Source: Anaerolineae bacterium (GTDB lineage Bacteria; Chloroflexota; Anaerolineae; Aggregatilineales; Ch27). From it: a DNA stretch of 64,000 bases. The position numbers and the translations under genes are program-made. Location: positions 40,729-104,728 of the forward strand of contig JABLXG010000010.1 in assembly GCA_013178165.1 (NCBI GenBank). Reading direction: 5' to 3'. Positions 25,185 through 34,214 of the stretch are shown here, one piece after another; position 1 is the first letter of the stretch; every line of letters starts with the position of its first letter. The notes below the pieces were generated by a model. It made no database searches, had not been told where the DNA came from, and saw only the letters and a program-made list of their open reading frames with translations.

Positions 25185-26336
25185 ATGTCAACTATAGTCA
25201 TACGCAACGTTAACCAAAGCCGGACTGATGAGCGGGATGCTATGATGTCCACCCAACGCGCCGAAGAACCCCAACCTGGCGCGGTCCCCTCGCCCGAATC
25301 GCCTCCTCCCGCCGCCAATGCCGATCTGTACCGGGCCATCTTCGAGCGGGCCGCCGACGCCATCCTGGTCGTAGATTCCGAAGGGCACATTCTGCTGGCC
25401 AATGCTCCTGCCGCTACCCTGAGCGGCTATGTGCCTGAGGTGCTGGCGGGGCTGCCGCTGGCGGGGCTGGGCGTGACTCTCTCGCCCGGCGTAACCCGCT
25501 GGCAGGCTCTGCTCAATCCTGCGGCGGGCGATCCCCGCCCGGTCGAGATCACCTGCGCGCCGCTCGGCGCGCCGCTGGACGGTCAGACGGTGCTCATCCT
25601 GCGCGATTTCAGCGACCATATTGAGGCGCTGCAGTCCTATGAGCAACTGACCGCTGAACTGGATGACTTCGCCCACACGGTCGCCCATGACCTGCAGAAC
25701 CCCCTCAACAACATTCTGCACTCGATGTCGATGTTGCAGGGCGATCTGTTACGTTACCCACGCGGCACGGTCACCCAGATCACCAGCGTAGCCATCCGCA
25801 GCACGCACAAGGCCCTGAATATCATCGACGAATTGCTGTTGCTGGCCGGGGTACGCCAGGATCAACAGGTGCCCATCCTGCCGCTGCAAATGGCAGCTAT
25901 TATTGCCGAAGTGCAGGATCGGTTGCAGTACCTGATCGGCGATACCGATGCCAGGCTGATTGTGCCGGAAAGCTGGCCCGTCGCGCTGGGGTATGCGCCC
26001 TGGGTGGAGGAGGTATGGGCCAACTACATCACGAATGCCATCAAGTATGGTGGGGAGCCGCCGGTGGTGACGCTTGGCGGCGATGAGCCACACGATGGTT
26101 ATATCCGCTTCTGGGTGGAAGACAACGGCAAGGGCATCCCCGCAGAACAGGCGGAGGCGCTATTCAAGCCGTTTACGCGGGTACAGGGCGTGCGGGCGCA
26201 GGGCTACGGATTGGGGCTGTCCATCGTGCGGCGGATCGTAACCCGTCTGGGCGGGGATGTCGGCGTGGAACCAGCGCCGGGCGGTGGGGCACGCTTCAGC
26301 TTCACCCTGCCAGCTGCGCCAGTAGACCCGGCATAA
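25185..26336 (+). CDS. PAS domain sensor histidine kinase
   Basis: 383 residues. A PAS domain (about residues 40-140, ERAADAILVVDSEGHILLANAPAATLSGY), an H-box ELDDFAHTVAHDLQNPLNNIL (phospho-accepting His in VAHDLQNPL) and a HATPase with N-box NYITNAIKYGG, G1 VEDNGKGIP and G2 GYGLGLSIV. No membrane segment, so it is a cytoplasmic kinase; the PAS ligand is not evident. Start options are 25185 (ATG), 25242 (ATG) and TTG at 25170; the PAS domain begins about 30 residues after the middle one. No cognate regulator is adjacent. Confidence 0.87.
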   Translation: MSTIVIRNVNQSRTDERDAMMSTQRAEEPQPGAVPSPESPPPAANADLYRAIFERAADAILVVDSEGHILLANAPAATLSGYVPEVLAGLPLAGLGVTLSPGVTRWQALLNPAAGDPRPVEITCAPLGAPLDGQTVLILRDFSDHIEALQSYEQLTAELDDFAHTVAHDLQNPLNNILHSMSMLQGDLLRYPRGTVTQITSVAIRSTHKALNIIDELLLLAGVRQDQQVPILPLQMAAIIAEVQDRLQYLIGDTDARLIVPESWPVALGYAPWVEEVWANYITNAIKYGGEPPVVTLGGDEPHDGYIRFWVEDNGKGIPAEQAEALFKPFTRVQGVRAQGYGLGLSIVRRIVTRLGGDVGVEPAPGGGARFSFTLPAAPVDPA

Positions 26337-26421
26337 GACCGCAGTGGCGCGCCCATTGCAGGGCGATTGACAATCGCACCGGCGGCGGGTAAACTCTTGC
26401 CTTGCCACACCCGCGCCACTG

Positions 26422-26555
26422 GTTGTGTGCAACAGGCTCGGGCTGGGTCCTGCGCGGCAGGACCTCCGAACCGTGTCAGGACCGGAAGGTAGCAGCACTA
26501 AGGAGTCCCTCCTGGGTGCCGCAGGGTTGCCTGGCCTGAGCCTATTGCACACAAC
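26422..26555 (+). ncRNA. ffs: Bacterial small signal recognition particle RNA (4.5S)
   Basis: The conserved Ffh-binding hairpin GTGTCAGGACCGGAAGGTAGCAGCA (with the CAGG, GGAAGG-AGCA elements, given here as pieces: GTCAGGACCGGAAGG and TAGCAGCA) and the far-side GGGTGCCGCAGGGTTGCC are present near 26476-26527, with the opening and closing strands pairing as a long stem: GTTGTGTGC at 26422-26430 with GCACACAAC at 26547-26555. The mature RNA is about 100-130 nt; the ends here are set by the stem. It lies between a histidine kinase and a DUF348 gene. Confidence 0.95.
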
Positions 26556-26623
26556 ACCTCCATCCGAACGACCGCGGCGACCGGACGCCCGCCAGTAACA
26601 GGGCAGGCGCGAAAGGCAGCTTT

Positions 26624-28069
26624 GTGGCATCGGAGTCACCTCCCAAGCACTCTGATCATCCTTTTTCCAGACGTGCAGTATCCCCGACATTGGCAGGCCT
26701 TGCGCTCCTGGCGGCGGTACTGGGCATGTTGCTGATCGCCCTCAGTGTCTTCCTGCTGACGCAAAAGACGGTCACACTGGAGATCGACGGCAGCCAGGTC
26801 GTCATCTATACCCACCGCCGGACGGTTGGCGAACTGCTTCAGGAGTTGCGGCTGTCCCTGACCGCCCAGGATGGTCTCAGCCCTCCCTCTGCCGCGACTC
26901 TGCAGGATGGTTCGGTTATCCGGGTGCGGCGCGCCCGACCCGCCCTGATCCTGGCTGATGGACAGGAGATCGAAATTCTGACCGCCAGCCGCACACCGCT
27001 GGACATCCTGGCCGAGGCCGGGGTGGCGCTGGGACGCTATGATCGCATCCTGATCAACGGCGAGCCTGTTGACCCGGCGGCCAGCCTGCCCGCCCCGCCG
27101 GCGATGGTGGAGGTCGTCAGGGCTGTTGCGCTGACAGTCAGCGCCGATGGCCAGACCTATAGCGTCTATACCACCGCCCCGACCATCGGCCAGACATTGC
27201 ACGAGATGGGCATCAGCCTGTATGCAGCCGATACTGTCACGCCGGCCATTGACCAGCCGCCTGCCGAGGGGATGCACATCACCGTGGAACGCGCCACGCC
27301 GGTGACCATCACTGTCGATGGAGTGACCGTAGCCGCCCGCACCAGGGCGACTACGGTTGCCGGGGCGCTGGTAGAAGCCGGCTTCGCCCTGATCGGTGAG
27401 GATTACAGCATCCCGTCAGCGGAAGCGCCGCTGCCCCCTGATGGTCACATCCGCCTCGTGCGCGTCAGCGAAGACATCCTCACGGAGCGCACAGCCATCC
27501 CTTACCGGACGATCTACCAGCCTGATCCCAACCTGGAACTGGACACCCGCCGCCCGATCCGGGCAGGCGTGCCCGGCATCGCTGAACGCCGCACACGCAT
27601 CCGTTACGAAGACGGGGTGGAAGTCAGCCGGATCACGGAGCCGTCGCGCGTGGTCCTGCCGCCGACCGACGCGATCATCGCCTACGGCACGCGGATCGTC
27701 GTCCGCACGCTGGACACGCCGGATGGTCCCCTGGCCTACTGGCGGGTGATCCGGATGCTGGCTACCAGTTACGCCCCATCGACTTCCAGCAAGCCGCCTG
27801 ATGCACCCAGTTACGGCCTGGCCGGGACCGGCCTCCCGGTGCAGAAAGGCATCGTGGCCGTCGACCCGGCCGTTATCCCCTATTTCACCCGCGTCTACGT
27901 CCCCGGCTATGGCATCGGGCTGGCAGCGGATAGCGGCGGCGCGGTCAACGGGCGGCGTATCGACCTGGGATACAGTGATAACGACCTGGAACTGTGGTAT
28001 AGCTGGGTCGATGTCTACCTGCTCACCCCCATCCCGCCAGAAGACGAGATCCTCTATTTACTGCCCTGA
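26624..28069 (+). CDS. Resuscitation-promoting-like cell-wall protein (DUF348-G5-3D)
   Basis: 481 residues, GTG start with GAAAGG ribosome site. One N-terminal membrane helix (about residues 22-45) followed by three or more DUF348 repeats (each with VTLEIDGSQVVIYTHRRTVGELL-type sequence; also SRTPLDILAEAGV, TIGQTLHEMGI and TVAGALVEAGF), a G5 domain (ERTAIPYRTIYQPDPNLEL... and RIRYEDGVEVSR), and a C-terminal 3D domain (IVAVDPAVIPYFTRVYVPGYG, GRRIDLGYSD) with the Asp pair that marks a lytic-transglycosylase-like barrel. This matches the YabE/Rpf layout, acting on peptidoglycan outside the membrane. Cotranscription is not evident. Confidence 0.85.
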   Translation: MASESPPKHSDHPFSRRAVSPTLAGLALLAAVLGMLLIALSVFLLTQKTVTLEIDGSQVVIYTHRRTVGELLQELRLSLTAQDGLSPPSAATLQDGSVIRVRRARPALILADGQEIEILTASRTPLDILAEAGVALGRYDRILINGEPVDPAASLPAPPAMVEVVRAVALTVSADGQTYSVYTTAPTIGQTLHEMGISLYAADTVTPAIDQPPAEGMHITVERATPVTITVDGVTVAARTRATTVAGALVEAGFALIGEDYSIPSAEAPLPPDGHIRLVRVSEDILTERTAIPYRTIYQPDPNLELDTRRPIRAGVPGIAERRTRIRYEDGVEVSRITEPSRVVLPPTDAIIAYGTRIVVRTLDTPDGPLAYWRVIRMLATSYAPSTSSKPPDAPSYGLAGTGLPVQKGIVAVDPAVIPYFTRVYVPGYGIGLAADSGGAVNGRRIDLGYSDNDLELWYSWVDVYLLTPIPPEDEILYLLP

Positions 28070-28281
28070 CCACACCGGCGCCGCAGATAGGACAAAAATC
28101 CCCATCCGCCCAGTGACAGAGGGCACTGATCATCCCACACAACAGGTGCATAATCATCAAGGTCGTCCCCGGCAGGGGACTCCCGCTTGAACCTGGGCAC
28201 AGACCCGCGGGAATCCAGGGGGGCCGGTCGGTGGCAACTTTGTCCCGTCCGGCCTCGTACTGTGTCCGGGGAGCGTGAACA

Positions 28282-28842
28282 ATGAGCATCATTAAAGTGT
28301 TCTTTATGCGGGAAATCACCCGCCTGCATCGCAATATCGAGGCGCTATCGCGGGGAGTCAACGGCGAATTGCCAGAACTGAACAGCCAGATCGAAGGGCA
28401 ACAGCAAATGCTGCAGGCAGCCTACCGCTGCCGCCAGTTGCTGCTGGACCTGGCCGAAGAGGCGAGCGACCTGACTGCCCTGCAACTGACCCTGCGGGTG
28501 CGCTACGGAGCCGCCATGCGCGCTCACGACCGGATCCGCGCCCGCCAGAACGGGACACCTGCCGCACGCAGCGCCCAGTGGTGGGAGGCACTGGGCGATA
28601 TGCAGTATTATGCCCACCTGCAGGCCAGCCTGAATGAACTGCTGCGCCAGTATACCGAAGAGGAAATCCAGCAGGAGATCCGCCGGGCGGCCCGCGCCCG
28701 CGATCTCTCCTCCACCGCCGAGCATGACGAAATCCTGCACGCTATGGCCAGCGCAGAAGCTTCCGCCGGGAGTAAGCTGGCGCTGGTGCGCCATGATCCC
28801 CGCCTGCCCGCGCCGGGCGACGATGATGAACAGATTTCCTGA
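28282..28842 (+). CDS. Hypothetical helical protein
   Basis: 186 residues, soluble, very helical, with coiled-coil-like stretches (TRLHRNIEALSRG... LNSQIEGQQQML and LNELLRQYTEEEIQQEIRRA). No transmembrane segment or recognisable motif. The acidic Pro-rich end suggests a disordered tail. I do not recognise the family; codon use and frame length support a true gene. A gap of 215 bases separates it from the DUF348-3D gene and a dispersed repeat copy follows. Confidence 0.6.
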   Translation: MSIIKVFFMREITRLHRNIEALSRGVNGELPELNSQIEGQQQMLQAAYRCRQLLLDLAEEASDLTALQLTLRVRYGAAMRAHDRIRARQNGTPAARSAQWWEALGDMQYYAHLQASLNELLRQYTEEEIQQEIRRAARARDLSSTAEHDEILHAMASAEASAGSKLALVRHDPRLPAPGDDDEQIS

Positions 28843-28850
28843 GCGCAACG

Positions 28851-28951
28851 GAGGGGATTGGGAATACAGGCAGTAAGAAGTGGGCAGGAGGCCTCCTGGC
28901 CTCCTTGCTCGCCTCTGCCCTGCCTCCTGATCTCCCGGCCTCTGTTCTGGC
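28851..28951 (+). repeat. Dispersed intergenic repeat, copy A
   Basis: About 100 bases of G/A- then C/T-rich DNA with AGGAGGCCTCCTGGCCTCC, which aligns in reverse to 61316-61398 (shared blocks GCCAGAA, GAGGCCGGGA, GAGGCAGG, GGCCAGGAG, CTGCCTG). It occupies the gap between the two genes here. No ends or coding potential seen. Confidence 0.45.
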
Positions 28952-29062
28952 CGCGGATGCTTGCCTTTTGGCCAGCAGCGGGTAGCATTATGGGGCAACG
29001 CGCCCCCTGGCGCGCCTGGAATCGCCTATTACGTCGCACGTTGGCTTGTTGAGGAGAGCATT

Positions 29063-29809
29063 ATGACGGCTGAGACACGGCAGCGCAAAGCAGCCCGCGA
29101 CCTGGAACGTCGGCGGAAGCAGCAGCTTTACCTGCTGATTGCGATCGTCGCAGTGGCGGTTGTGGCGCTGGGAGTAATCGTCCTGACAACGCAGCAACTC
29201 ACCCAGAGCGCGCAGCAGGCCGCCCAGATCGCGGAGAGCGAGACCTACGCCGGAATCGAGCGTTCGGTGACCGAGGATGACAAGTTTGCGCTGGGCAATC
29301 CTGATGCCCCGCTTACCATTGCCGAATACTCATCGTTCAGTTGCGGCCACTGCCTGGGCTTCCATGACAACCAGTTTCCACAACTGCTGGAATACATTCG
29401 AGATGGTTCGGTCTACTTCGTGTACGTCCCGGTCGCCTTTGACCAGTACGCCGCTGCTGCTACTGTAGCCGCCTACTGCGCGGGCCAGCAGGACAGGTTC
29501 TGGGAGATGCACGACATCCTCTTCGGCTACTTCGCCGAGTTCAGCATCAACGGCTACACCCGGGGCCGCTTTGATGCTGCGGCTAACGCCCTGGGCCTGG
29601 ATCAGGCAGCCTTTGACACCTGCCTTGAGTCGTCCGAAGCGTCAAACTGGATGTCGGCTTCCACCGACCTGCTCCGCCAGCTGGCCCAGGAGTATCCCGA
29701 GGTGACCGGCACGCCAACCCTGACCTTCAACGGCGTCCCGCCGGAGTGGGGTTCGGGCGCGCCGCCCATGGACTTCATCCGTCAGAAGATCGCCGAAGCT
29801 GCCGGTTAA
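29063..29809 (+). CDS. Membrane-anchored DsbA-family thiol oxidoreductase
   Basis: 248 residues. An N-terminal charged leader (RKAARDLERRRKQQ) and one membrane helix (YLLIAIVAVAVVALGVIVL) anchor a thioredoxin-fold domain with the active site FSCGHCLGFH (CxxC) and a cis-Pro in VTGTPTLTFNG. Architecture as in DsbA/Thioredoxin_4 proteins of Gram-positive-like and Chloroflexi cells. It probably forms or isomerises disulphides outside the membrane. GAGGAGAG lies about 7 bases before ATG. The downstream dipeptidase gene begins 23 bases after its stop. Confidence 0.9.
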   Translation: MTAETRQRKAARDLERRRKQQLYLLIAIVAVAVVALGVIVLTTQQLTQSAQQAAQIAESETYAGIERSVTEDDKFALGNPDAPLTIAEYSSFSCGHCLGFHDNQFPQLLEYIRDGSVYFVYVPVAFDQYAAAATVAAYCAGQQDRFWEMHDILFGYFAEFSINGYTRGRFDAAANALGLDQAAFDTCLESSEASNWMSASTDLLRQLAQEYPEVTGTPTLTFNGVPPEWGSGAPPMDFIRQKIAEAAG

Positions 29810-29832
29810 CGGCCCACCGGGGACGAACCAGC

Positions 29833-30903
29833 ATGATCGTCGTCGATGCGCACCAGGACATCGCCTATAACGCGCTGCAATACGGACGGGACTACACCCG
29901 CAGCGCCTGGGCGACCCGTCAACAGGAAGCCGCCGCCGGTCGTTTGTCCGGCGGCCTGGCGGCCAATGGGCTGCCGGATGCCCTGCTGGGGCGTCTGGCA
30001 GTCATTTTTGCCACCCTCTTCGCAGAGCCAGACTGGGCGCCCTTTACGGCGGACAAAAAGCTCGGCTACAGCACGCCGGAACAGGCTTACCGCCAGGCCC
30101 TGCGCCAGTGGGACTACTATCAGCGGCTGGCTGACGAACACCCGCAAATCGCCCTGATCCGTACACAGGGCGATCTGGACGCCGTGCTGGCAAGCTGGGC
30201 GCCGGGGACAACGCTGGCCGATCACAGGGTAGGGCTGGCCCTGCTCATGGAAGGAGCCGACCCGATCCTGGAGCCGCGCCAGGTTGAGGAATGGGTGGAG
30301 CGCGGCGTGCGCATCATCGGCCCAGCCTGGTCAGAGACGCGCTACGCGGGCGGCACCGGTCGCCCCGGCCCGTTGACGCCCCTGGGCCGCGAATTGCTGG
30401 ACACGATGGCCGGCTTCAACCTGATCCTGGACATCAGCCACATGACCGAAGAAGGCCTGCTGGAGGCGCTCGATCGCTATCCGGGGCCGATCATCGCCAG
30501 CCACAGCAACCCGGCCACCTTCTGGGATAACCACCGCAACCTGGCCGACCATCACATCCTGCGCCTGGCCGAACGCGACGGTGTGATGGGCGTGGTGCTC
30601 TACAACCGCTTTATGAATCCGGCCTGGTATCCTGGCGCCCCCAAGTCCGCAACGCCCCTCCAGCGCGTGGTGGAAGTGATCGATTACGTCTGCCAGTTGA
30701 CCGGCAGCGCAGCGCATGTGGGCATCGGCACGGACGTCGACGGCGGCTTTGGCGCTGACGAGATGCCTGACGGCATCGACACTGTCACCGACCTGCTGCA
30801 GATCGGCGAGGCGCTACAAGCACGGGGCTTCAACCCCTCCGACGTGGAAGCGATTATGGGCGGCAACTTCCTGCGCGTGCTGCGGCGGGCGCTACCCGCC
30901 TGA
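29833..30903 (+). CDS. Membrane dipeptidase (M19, renal dipeptidase family)
   Basis: 356 residues of the amidohydrolase-like M19 fold: the metal site DAHQDIAYN at the start, MEGADP (Glu of the binuclear site), HMTEEGLLEAL with ILDISHMTE, IASHSNPATFWDNHRNL, and HVGIGTDVDGGFG at the end. It cleaves dipeptides, D-Xaa-L in several relatives, with two zinc ions. It lacks a signal peptide, so it is cytoplasmic. It lies 23 bases downstream of the DsbA-like gene on the same strand. Confidence 0.9.
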   Translation: MIVVDAHQDIAYNALQYGRDYTRSAWATRQQEAAAGRLSGGLAANGLPDALLGRLAVIFATLFAEPDWAPFTADKKLGYSTPEQAYRQALRQWDYYQRLADEHPQIALIRTQGDLDAVLASWAPGTTLADHRVGLALLMEGADPILEPRQVEEWVERGVRIIGPAWSETRYAGGTGRPGPLTPLGRELLDTMAGFNLILDISHMTEEGLLEALDRYPGPIIASHSNPATFWDNHRNLADHHILRLAERDGVMGVVLYNRFMNPAWYPGAPKSATPLQRVVEVIDYVCQLTGSAAHVGIGTDVDGGFGADEMPDGIDTVTDLLQIGEALQARGFNPSDVEAIMGGNFLRVLRRALPA

Positions 30904-30962
30904 GCATGCAGCAGGGCTGGGGGAAGCCGCGGGGCGCGGGAATCGCTGAAGGCTGAGCGCGC

Positions 30963-31394
30963 ATGGCACAGGTAGGGATCGCAATCAGCACACTGGGGGC
31001 GGTGCTGGCGCTGATGGGCATGTTCCCCGGCGTGAGCGGGCTGGACGCCACACCCGGTATTGGCGTGCTGCAGATCGTGGCGATCCTGACCGGCTTTGTC
31101 CTGCTGATCGTCGGCGCACTGCTGTACGTCCAGGGCGCGTTTTACCCCGGCGTCAAGCATAACCTGGCCCAGAAGATCGCGGTGCGTCTGAGCGCCACCG
31201 GCCTGTTGTTCTCCGCCATTGCCGCGCTGGGCGACCTGCTCGGCTTCGGGTCGCATCCCCCGCAGATCACCGACGGCCCGTTCCTGGGCTACTGGCAGGC
31301 GCTGGGCCTGATCGGGGGCTTTCTGATCGCCTCGCTGGGGGTGGTGCTCTTCGCCCTGACCGGGCCGCCGCCGGGGGACAGGCAGGACCGATGA
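30963..31394 (+). CDS. Small membrane protein of unknown function
   Basis: 143 residues, about four membrane segments (two at residues 5-25 and 35-60, two at 75-95 and 115-135), no recognisable motif. Its stop overlaps the start of the GT39 gene downstream by ATGA, so it is translationally coupled to it. It may be a partner subunit of the glycosyltransferase, but that is only inferred from the arrangement. Confidence 0.65.
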   Translation: MAQVGIAISTLGAVLALMGMFPGVSGLDATPGIGVLQIVAILTGFVLLIVGALLYVQGAFYPGVKHNLAQKIAVRLSATGLLFSAIAALGDLLGFGSHPPQITDGPFLGYWQALGLIGGFLIASLGVVLFALTGPPPGDRQDR

Positions 31395-32755
31395 ACCGCC
31401 CTGGCCCCCTCCGCTGGTTGCGCGATCGCGCTGGCGGTTGGTCCGCCCGGCACTGGCTGGTGATCATTCTGGCCGGCGCGCTGCTGGCCCGGCTGGCCTT
31501 TGTGGCCTTTTTCGGCCATACGTTATCCCTGCAGGCCAGCGGCTACGATACCTACGCCGTCAATGTCCTCAGCGGGCACGGCTATACCCGCTTCGACGAC
31601 CGTCCGGCGGATTCCGATCTGCCGCCGCTGTACGTGTTCACGCTGGTGGCCATCTACAGCACGCTGGGCCGCAGCGCGGTCGCCGTGGCGCTGGCCCAGA
31701 TTCCGCTCGATCTGGCGACGATCGCGCTGGTTTACGCCATCGGACGGCGGGCCTTCCCCCGGCGGGGGGTGTTCCCTGCGCTGCTGGGGGCGGCCTGCAC
31801 CGCCTTCTACCCGTACATGCTCTTTCAGGACCTGAGCACCAACGACACGGCCCTGTTCACCCTCTTACTGCTGGCGGGTGTCTACGGCGCTTACCGGGCG
31901 GCGGAGGACTCCGCAGCGGTGGGAGTATGGGCGCAGCTGCGCTGGCCGCTGTGGATCGGCATCGCCTACGGACTGGCCGCGCTGACCAAGACGCTGGTTG
32001 TGCTGATGCTGCCGCTGCTGGGGGTATGGTGGTGGCGGCGGGTTGGGTTGCGGCGGGCGCTGCTGATCGGCAGCATTGCCGCGCTGACGCTGGCCGCCGT
32101 GGTCGCGCCCTGGGTTATCCGCAACACCCGCCTGCACGGGCAACTGGTGCTGATCAGCACCAACGACGGCAGCAACCTGCACCAGGGCAACAATCCGCTG
32201 GCCGCCGACTATCTGGCCCGGGGCTGGGATGTGCAGTGGTTGGGCCTGGAAGGGATGCCGGAAGGGCTGAATGAACTGGAACAGGCGGCCTGGCACCGCG
32301 ACCAGGCCCTGCGCTGGTTGCGGGAGAATCCAGCGGTCTGGCCGCGACACTTCGGCCAGAAGCTGCTGACATTGTGGAACCCCCAGATCACGCCGTATAG
32401 CGTCCCGCCGCTGGAGGCCACCAGCGAGGCCGCCTTTGTGGACGAGGCTGTGTACCTGTACGAGACACCAGCCTTCCAGCTGGCGCGAACGGTGCATACC
32501 ATCTATTACACCCCCCTGCTCCTGCTAGGAATCGCCGGACTGGGGCTGGCGGCGCGGGGACGAGAAGCGATCGGGCCGCTGGTTGCCGTGCTGCTGGCGA
32601 TCACCCTCGCCTACCTGATTTTCCACCCCTCCACCCGCTACCGGATGCCCGCGGACCCGGCAGTCTTCCTGTTCAGCGGCTACGCCCTGACCCGGCTGGC
32701 GACGGCCTGGCGCGAATCAAAAGCCTCCAGCCGCCCCGGCTGGAGGCCGGGATAA
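31391..32755 (+). CDS. GT39-type polytopic membrane glycosyltransferase
   Basis: 454 residues with about eight to ten membrane helices; LVIILAGALLARLAFVAFF is the first. The extracytoplasmic loop that follows has GYDTYAVNVLSGHGYTRF (the acidic D-x-Y region of GT39) and further QDLSTNDTALFTLL. It lacks a large soluble C-terminal domain. GT-C enzymes use polyprenyl-phosphate sugars. Coupled by ATGA to the small membrane protein gene ahead, and convergent with the bactofilin gene. Confidence 0.8.
   Translation: MNRPGPLRWLRDRAGGWSARHWLVIILAGALLARLAFVAFFGHTLSLQASGYDTYAVNVLSGHGYTRFDDRPADSDLPPLYVFTLVAIYSTLGRSAVAVALAQIPLDLATIALVYAIGRRAFPRRGVFPALLGAACTAFYPYMLFQDLSTNDTALFTLLLLAGVYGAYRAAEDSAAVGVWAQLRWPLWIGIAYGLAALTKTLVVLMLPLLGVWWWRRVGLRRALLIGSIAALTLAAVVAPWVIRNTRLHGQLVLISTNDGSNLHQGNNPLAADYLARGWDVQWLGLEGMPEGLNELEQAAWHRDQALRWLRENPAVWPRHFGQKLLTLWNPQITPYSVPPLEATSEAAFVDEAVYLYETPAFQLARTVHTIYYTPLLLLGIAGLGLAARGREAIGPLVAVLLAITLAYLIFHPSTRYRMPADPAVFLFSGYALTRLATAWRESKASSRPGWRPG
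32715..32747 (-). terminator. Rho-independent terminator of the bactofilin gene
   Basis: On the minus strand, GCCTCCAGCC (32747-32738), 5-nt loop, GGCTGGAGGC (32732-32723), then TTTTGATT. It lies 28 bases beyond the bactofilin stop and sits inside the last codons of the convergent GT39 gene. Confidence 0.75.
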
Positions 32756-32774
32756 CGCGGGACAGGCAGCAGAC

Positions 32775-33443
32775 TCAGCCGACGGCCCCCTCATCGTCAA
32801 CGGGCAGGTCTTCCCGGCGGTCTTCTTGCTCTTCAGCCGGTTCTTCTACTGCTTCAGCTTCCGCCTCGCCCAGGATCAGGGTGGGCGTTTCCTCTTCTTC
32901 AGCCGCGCCAGTAGCAGCGGCCTCACGTTCGCGCTCAGCGTCGACCGCCGCCATGAAGTCCGGCTCCTCCAGTGTAATGGCTGGCTCCGGCAGGGGTGGG
33001 GTCACCGATACTTCCAGGCGTTCCACAGTGGCTTCGTGGCCGACCATGCTGATCTTGCCATCGATGAAAGCGCCTTCTTCCGTCGTGATGGCGGTAGCAT
33101 GGATATCGCCCCAGACCCGGCCAGTACGCAGAATCTGCACCTTGTTACCGTGCACGTTGCCGCGTACCGCCCCGGCGATAGAGATGTTGCGGGCGTGAAT
33201 GTCGGCGGTGATCTTGGCTGTCTCGCCGATCAGGATGTTGCCATCGATCTCCAGCGAGCCTTCCAGGACGCCGTCAAAGCGGGCATTGCCAGAGCCGGTA
33301 AAGTCGCCGCTGATCCGGGTACCCGATCCCAGGACGGTTTCGAAGCCGATCGGCTGGCGGGGCGGCGGGGCGGCGGGTTTGCTGGGCGTCGCGGATTTGC
33401 TTTCGCTGTCTTCCTGTTGCCTGCGTCCACCAAAAAACGACAT
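32775..33443 (-). CDS. Bactofilin (polymer-forming cytoskeletal protein)
   Basis: 222 residues. A short N-terminal disordered stretch (residues about 8-35) precedes the right-handed beta-helix bactofilin domain: ETVLGSGTRISGDFTGSGNARFDGVLEGSLEIDGN..., GNILIGETAKITADIHARNISI, GAVRGNVHGNKVQIL and GRVWGDIHATAITTEEGAFIDG. The C-terminal 80 residues are Glu-rich and disordered. Bactofilins self-assemble without nucleotides and act in cell shape or polar organisation. AGGAGA sits 7 bases before the ATG at 33443. Confidence 0.9.
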   Translation of the reverse strand: MSFFGGRRQQEDSESKSATPSKPAAPPPRQPIGFETVLGSGTRISGDFTGSGNARFDGVLEGSLEIDGNILIGETAKITADIHARNISIAGAVRGNVHGNKVQILRTGRVWGDIHATAITTEEGAFIDGKISMVGHEATVERLEVSVTPPLPEPAITLEEPDFMAAVDAEREREAAATGAAEEEETPTLILGEAEAEAVEEPAEEQEDRREDLPVDDEGAVG

Positions 33444-33596
33444 GGCTTCTTCTCCTGCCAACATACCTTATCGCCGGGCAGCATACCCATTTTGGCGGGC
33501 CGTGTCAACAACAGCGCCATCCCGCCTGCGGAGGCAAACAGCCCTGCGCCCGGTCACAGTTCCTTTGGAGGAGACCACAGAAGGATGACCGGCGCT

Positions 33597-34046
33597 TCAG
33601 CGCGTCTCCTCGCGCTCATCAGCGGCGTCGCTGGAAGGCAGTCCTTCCTCGTAGTAAGCCAGCCCCTCGGCGCGCTTGAGCTTGCGCTTGGGCTTTTCCT
33701 CGCTTAGCCCCAGATCAGCTGCTGCTTCATCCTCATCATGCCCTTCGATGAACGGCGGGCGGAAGCGCCAGCCAAACAACATACTCAGGCCGATCACGAT
33801 CAACAGCAACGGCAGGCTGAACCCCACCGCAAAGAACAGACCCAGGCCGATCATCCACAGCGCGCCCTGCACGCTGTACCACTCGCGGCCCTCAGCCATC
33901 CCCCGCGCCAGGCTGCTGGCCCCGATCACAAACAGGATGCCCGGCCAGAAGCCAATGGAGGTGGTGAACAGGATGGCGAGGCCGATCAGGAAGACGCCGC
34001 CAGCGATCTGGTCGGCGCGTTCTTTAGTGAGTCGCCTGTTTTCCAT
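33597..34046 (-). CDS. DUF5668-like small membrane protein
   Basis: 149 residues: two or three membrane segments (IAGGVFLIGLAILFTTSIGFWPGILFVIGASSLARG and GALWMIGLGLFFAVGFSLPLLLIVIGLSMLFGW), a layout seen in LiaF/DUF5668-type envelope stress proteins. The C-terminal 50 residues are charged and acidic/basic mixed. No catalytic motif. It is 150 bases downstream of the bactofilin start and could be expressed together. Confidence 0.65.
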   Translation of the reverse strand: MENRRLTKERADQIAGGVFLIGLAILFTTSIGFWPGILFVIGASSLARGMAEGREWYSVQGALWMIGLGLFFAVGFSLPLLLIVIGLSMLFGWRFRPPFIEGHDEDEAAADLGLSEEKPKRKLKRAEGLAYYEEGLPSSDAADEREETR

Positions 34047-34214
34047 ATCTCTGCTACCTGCTTTCTTGTCAGGATGTATCCAGCTGTCTGGAATGTTTTA
34101 CGCTGCACAGCGGGGAAAGTTGCGCGGTGCGGCAGGGCGGGTACGATGAAGGTGTTTTCCGTCCGTCGTGGCTGGTGACGCCCGCCGCACGGCTTTTACC
34201 AGGGGGGAATCTCT

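Noticed and set aside
28856..28990. CRISPR-like or tandem repeat in the AGGAGGCC region
   Set aside because: No regular spacing or repeated unit; the similarity is to one distant copy only.
33465..33596. Additional small gene between bactofilin and DUF5668 genes
   Set aside because: Only short frames without ribosome site; length 132 bases.
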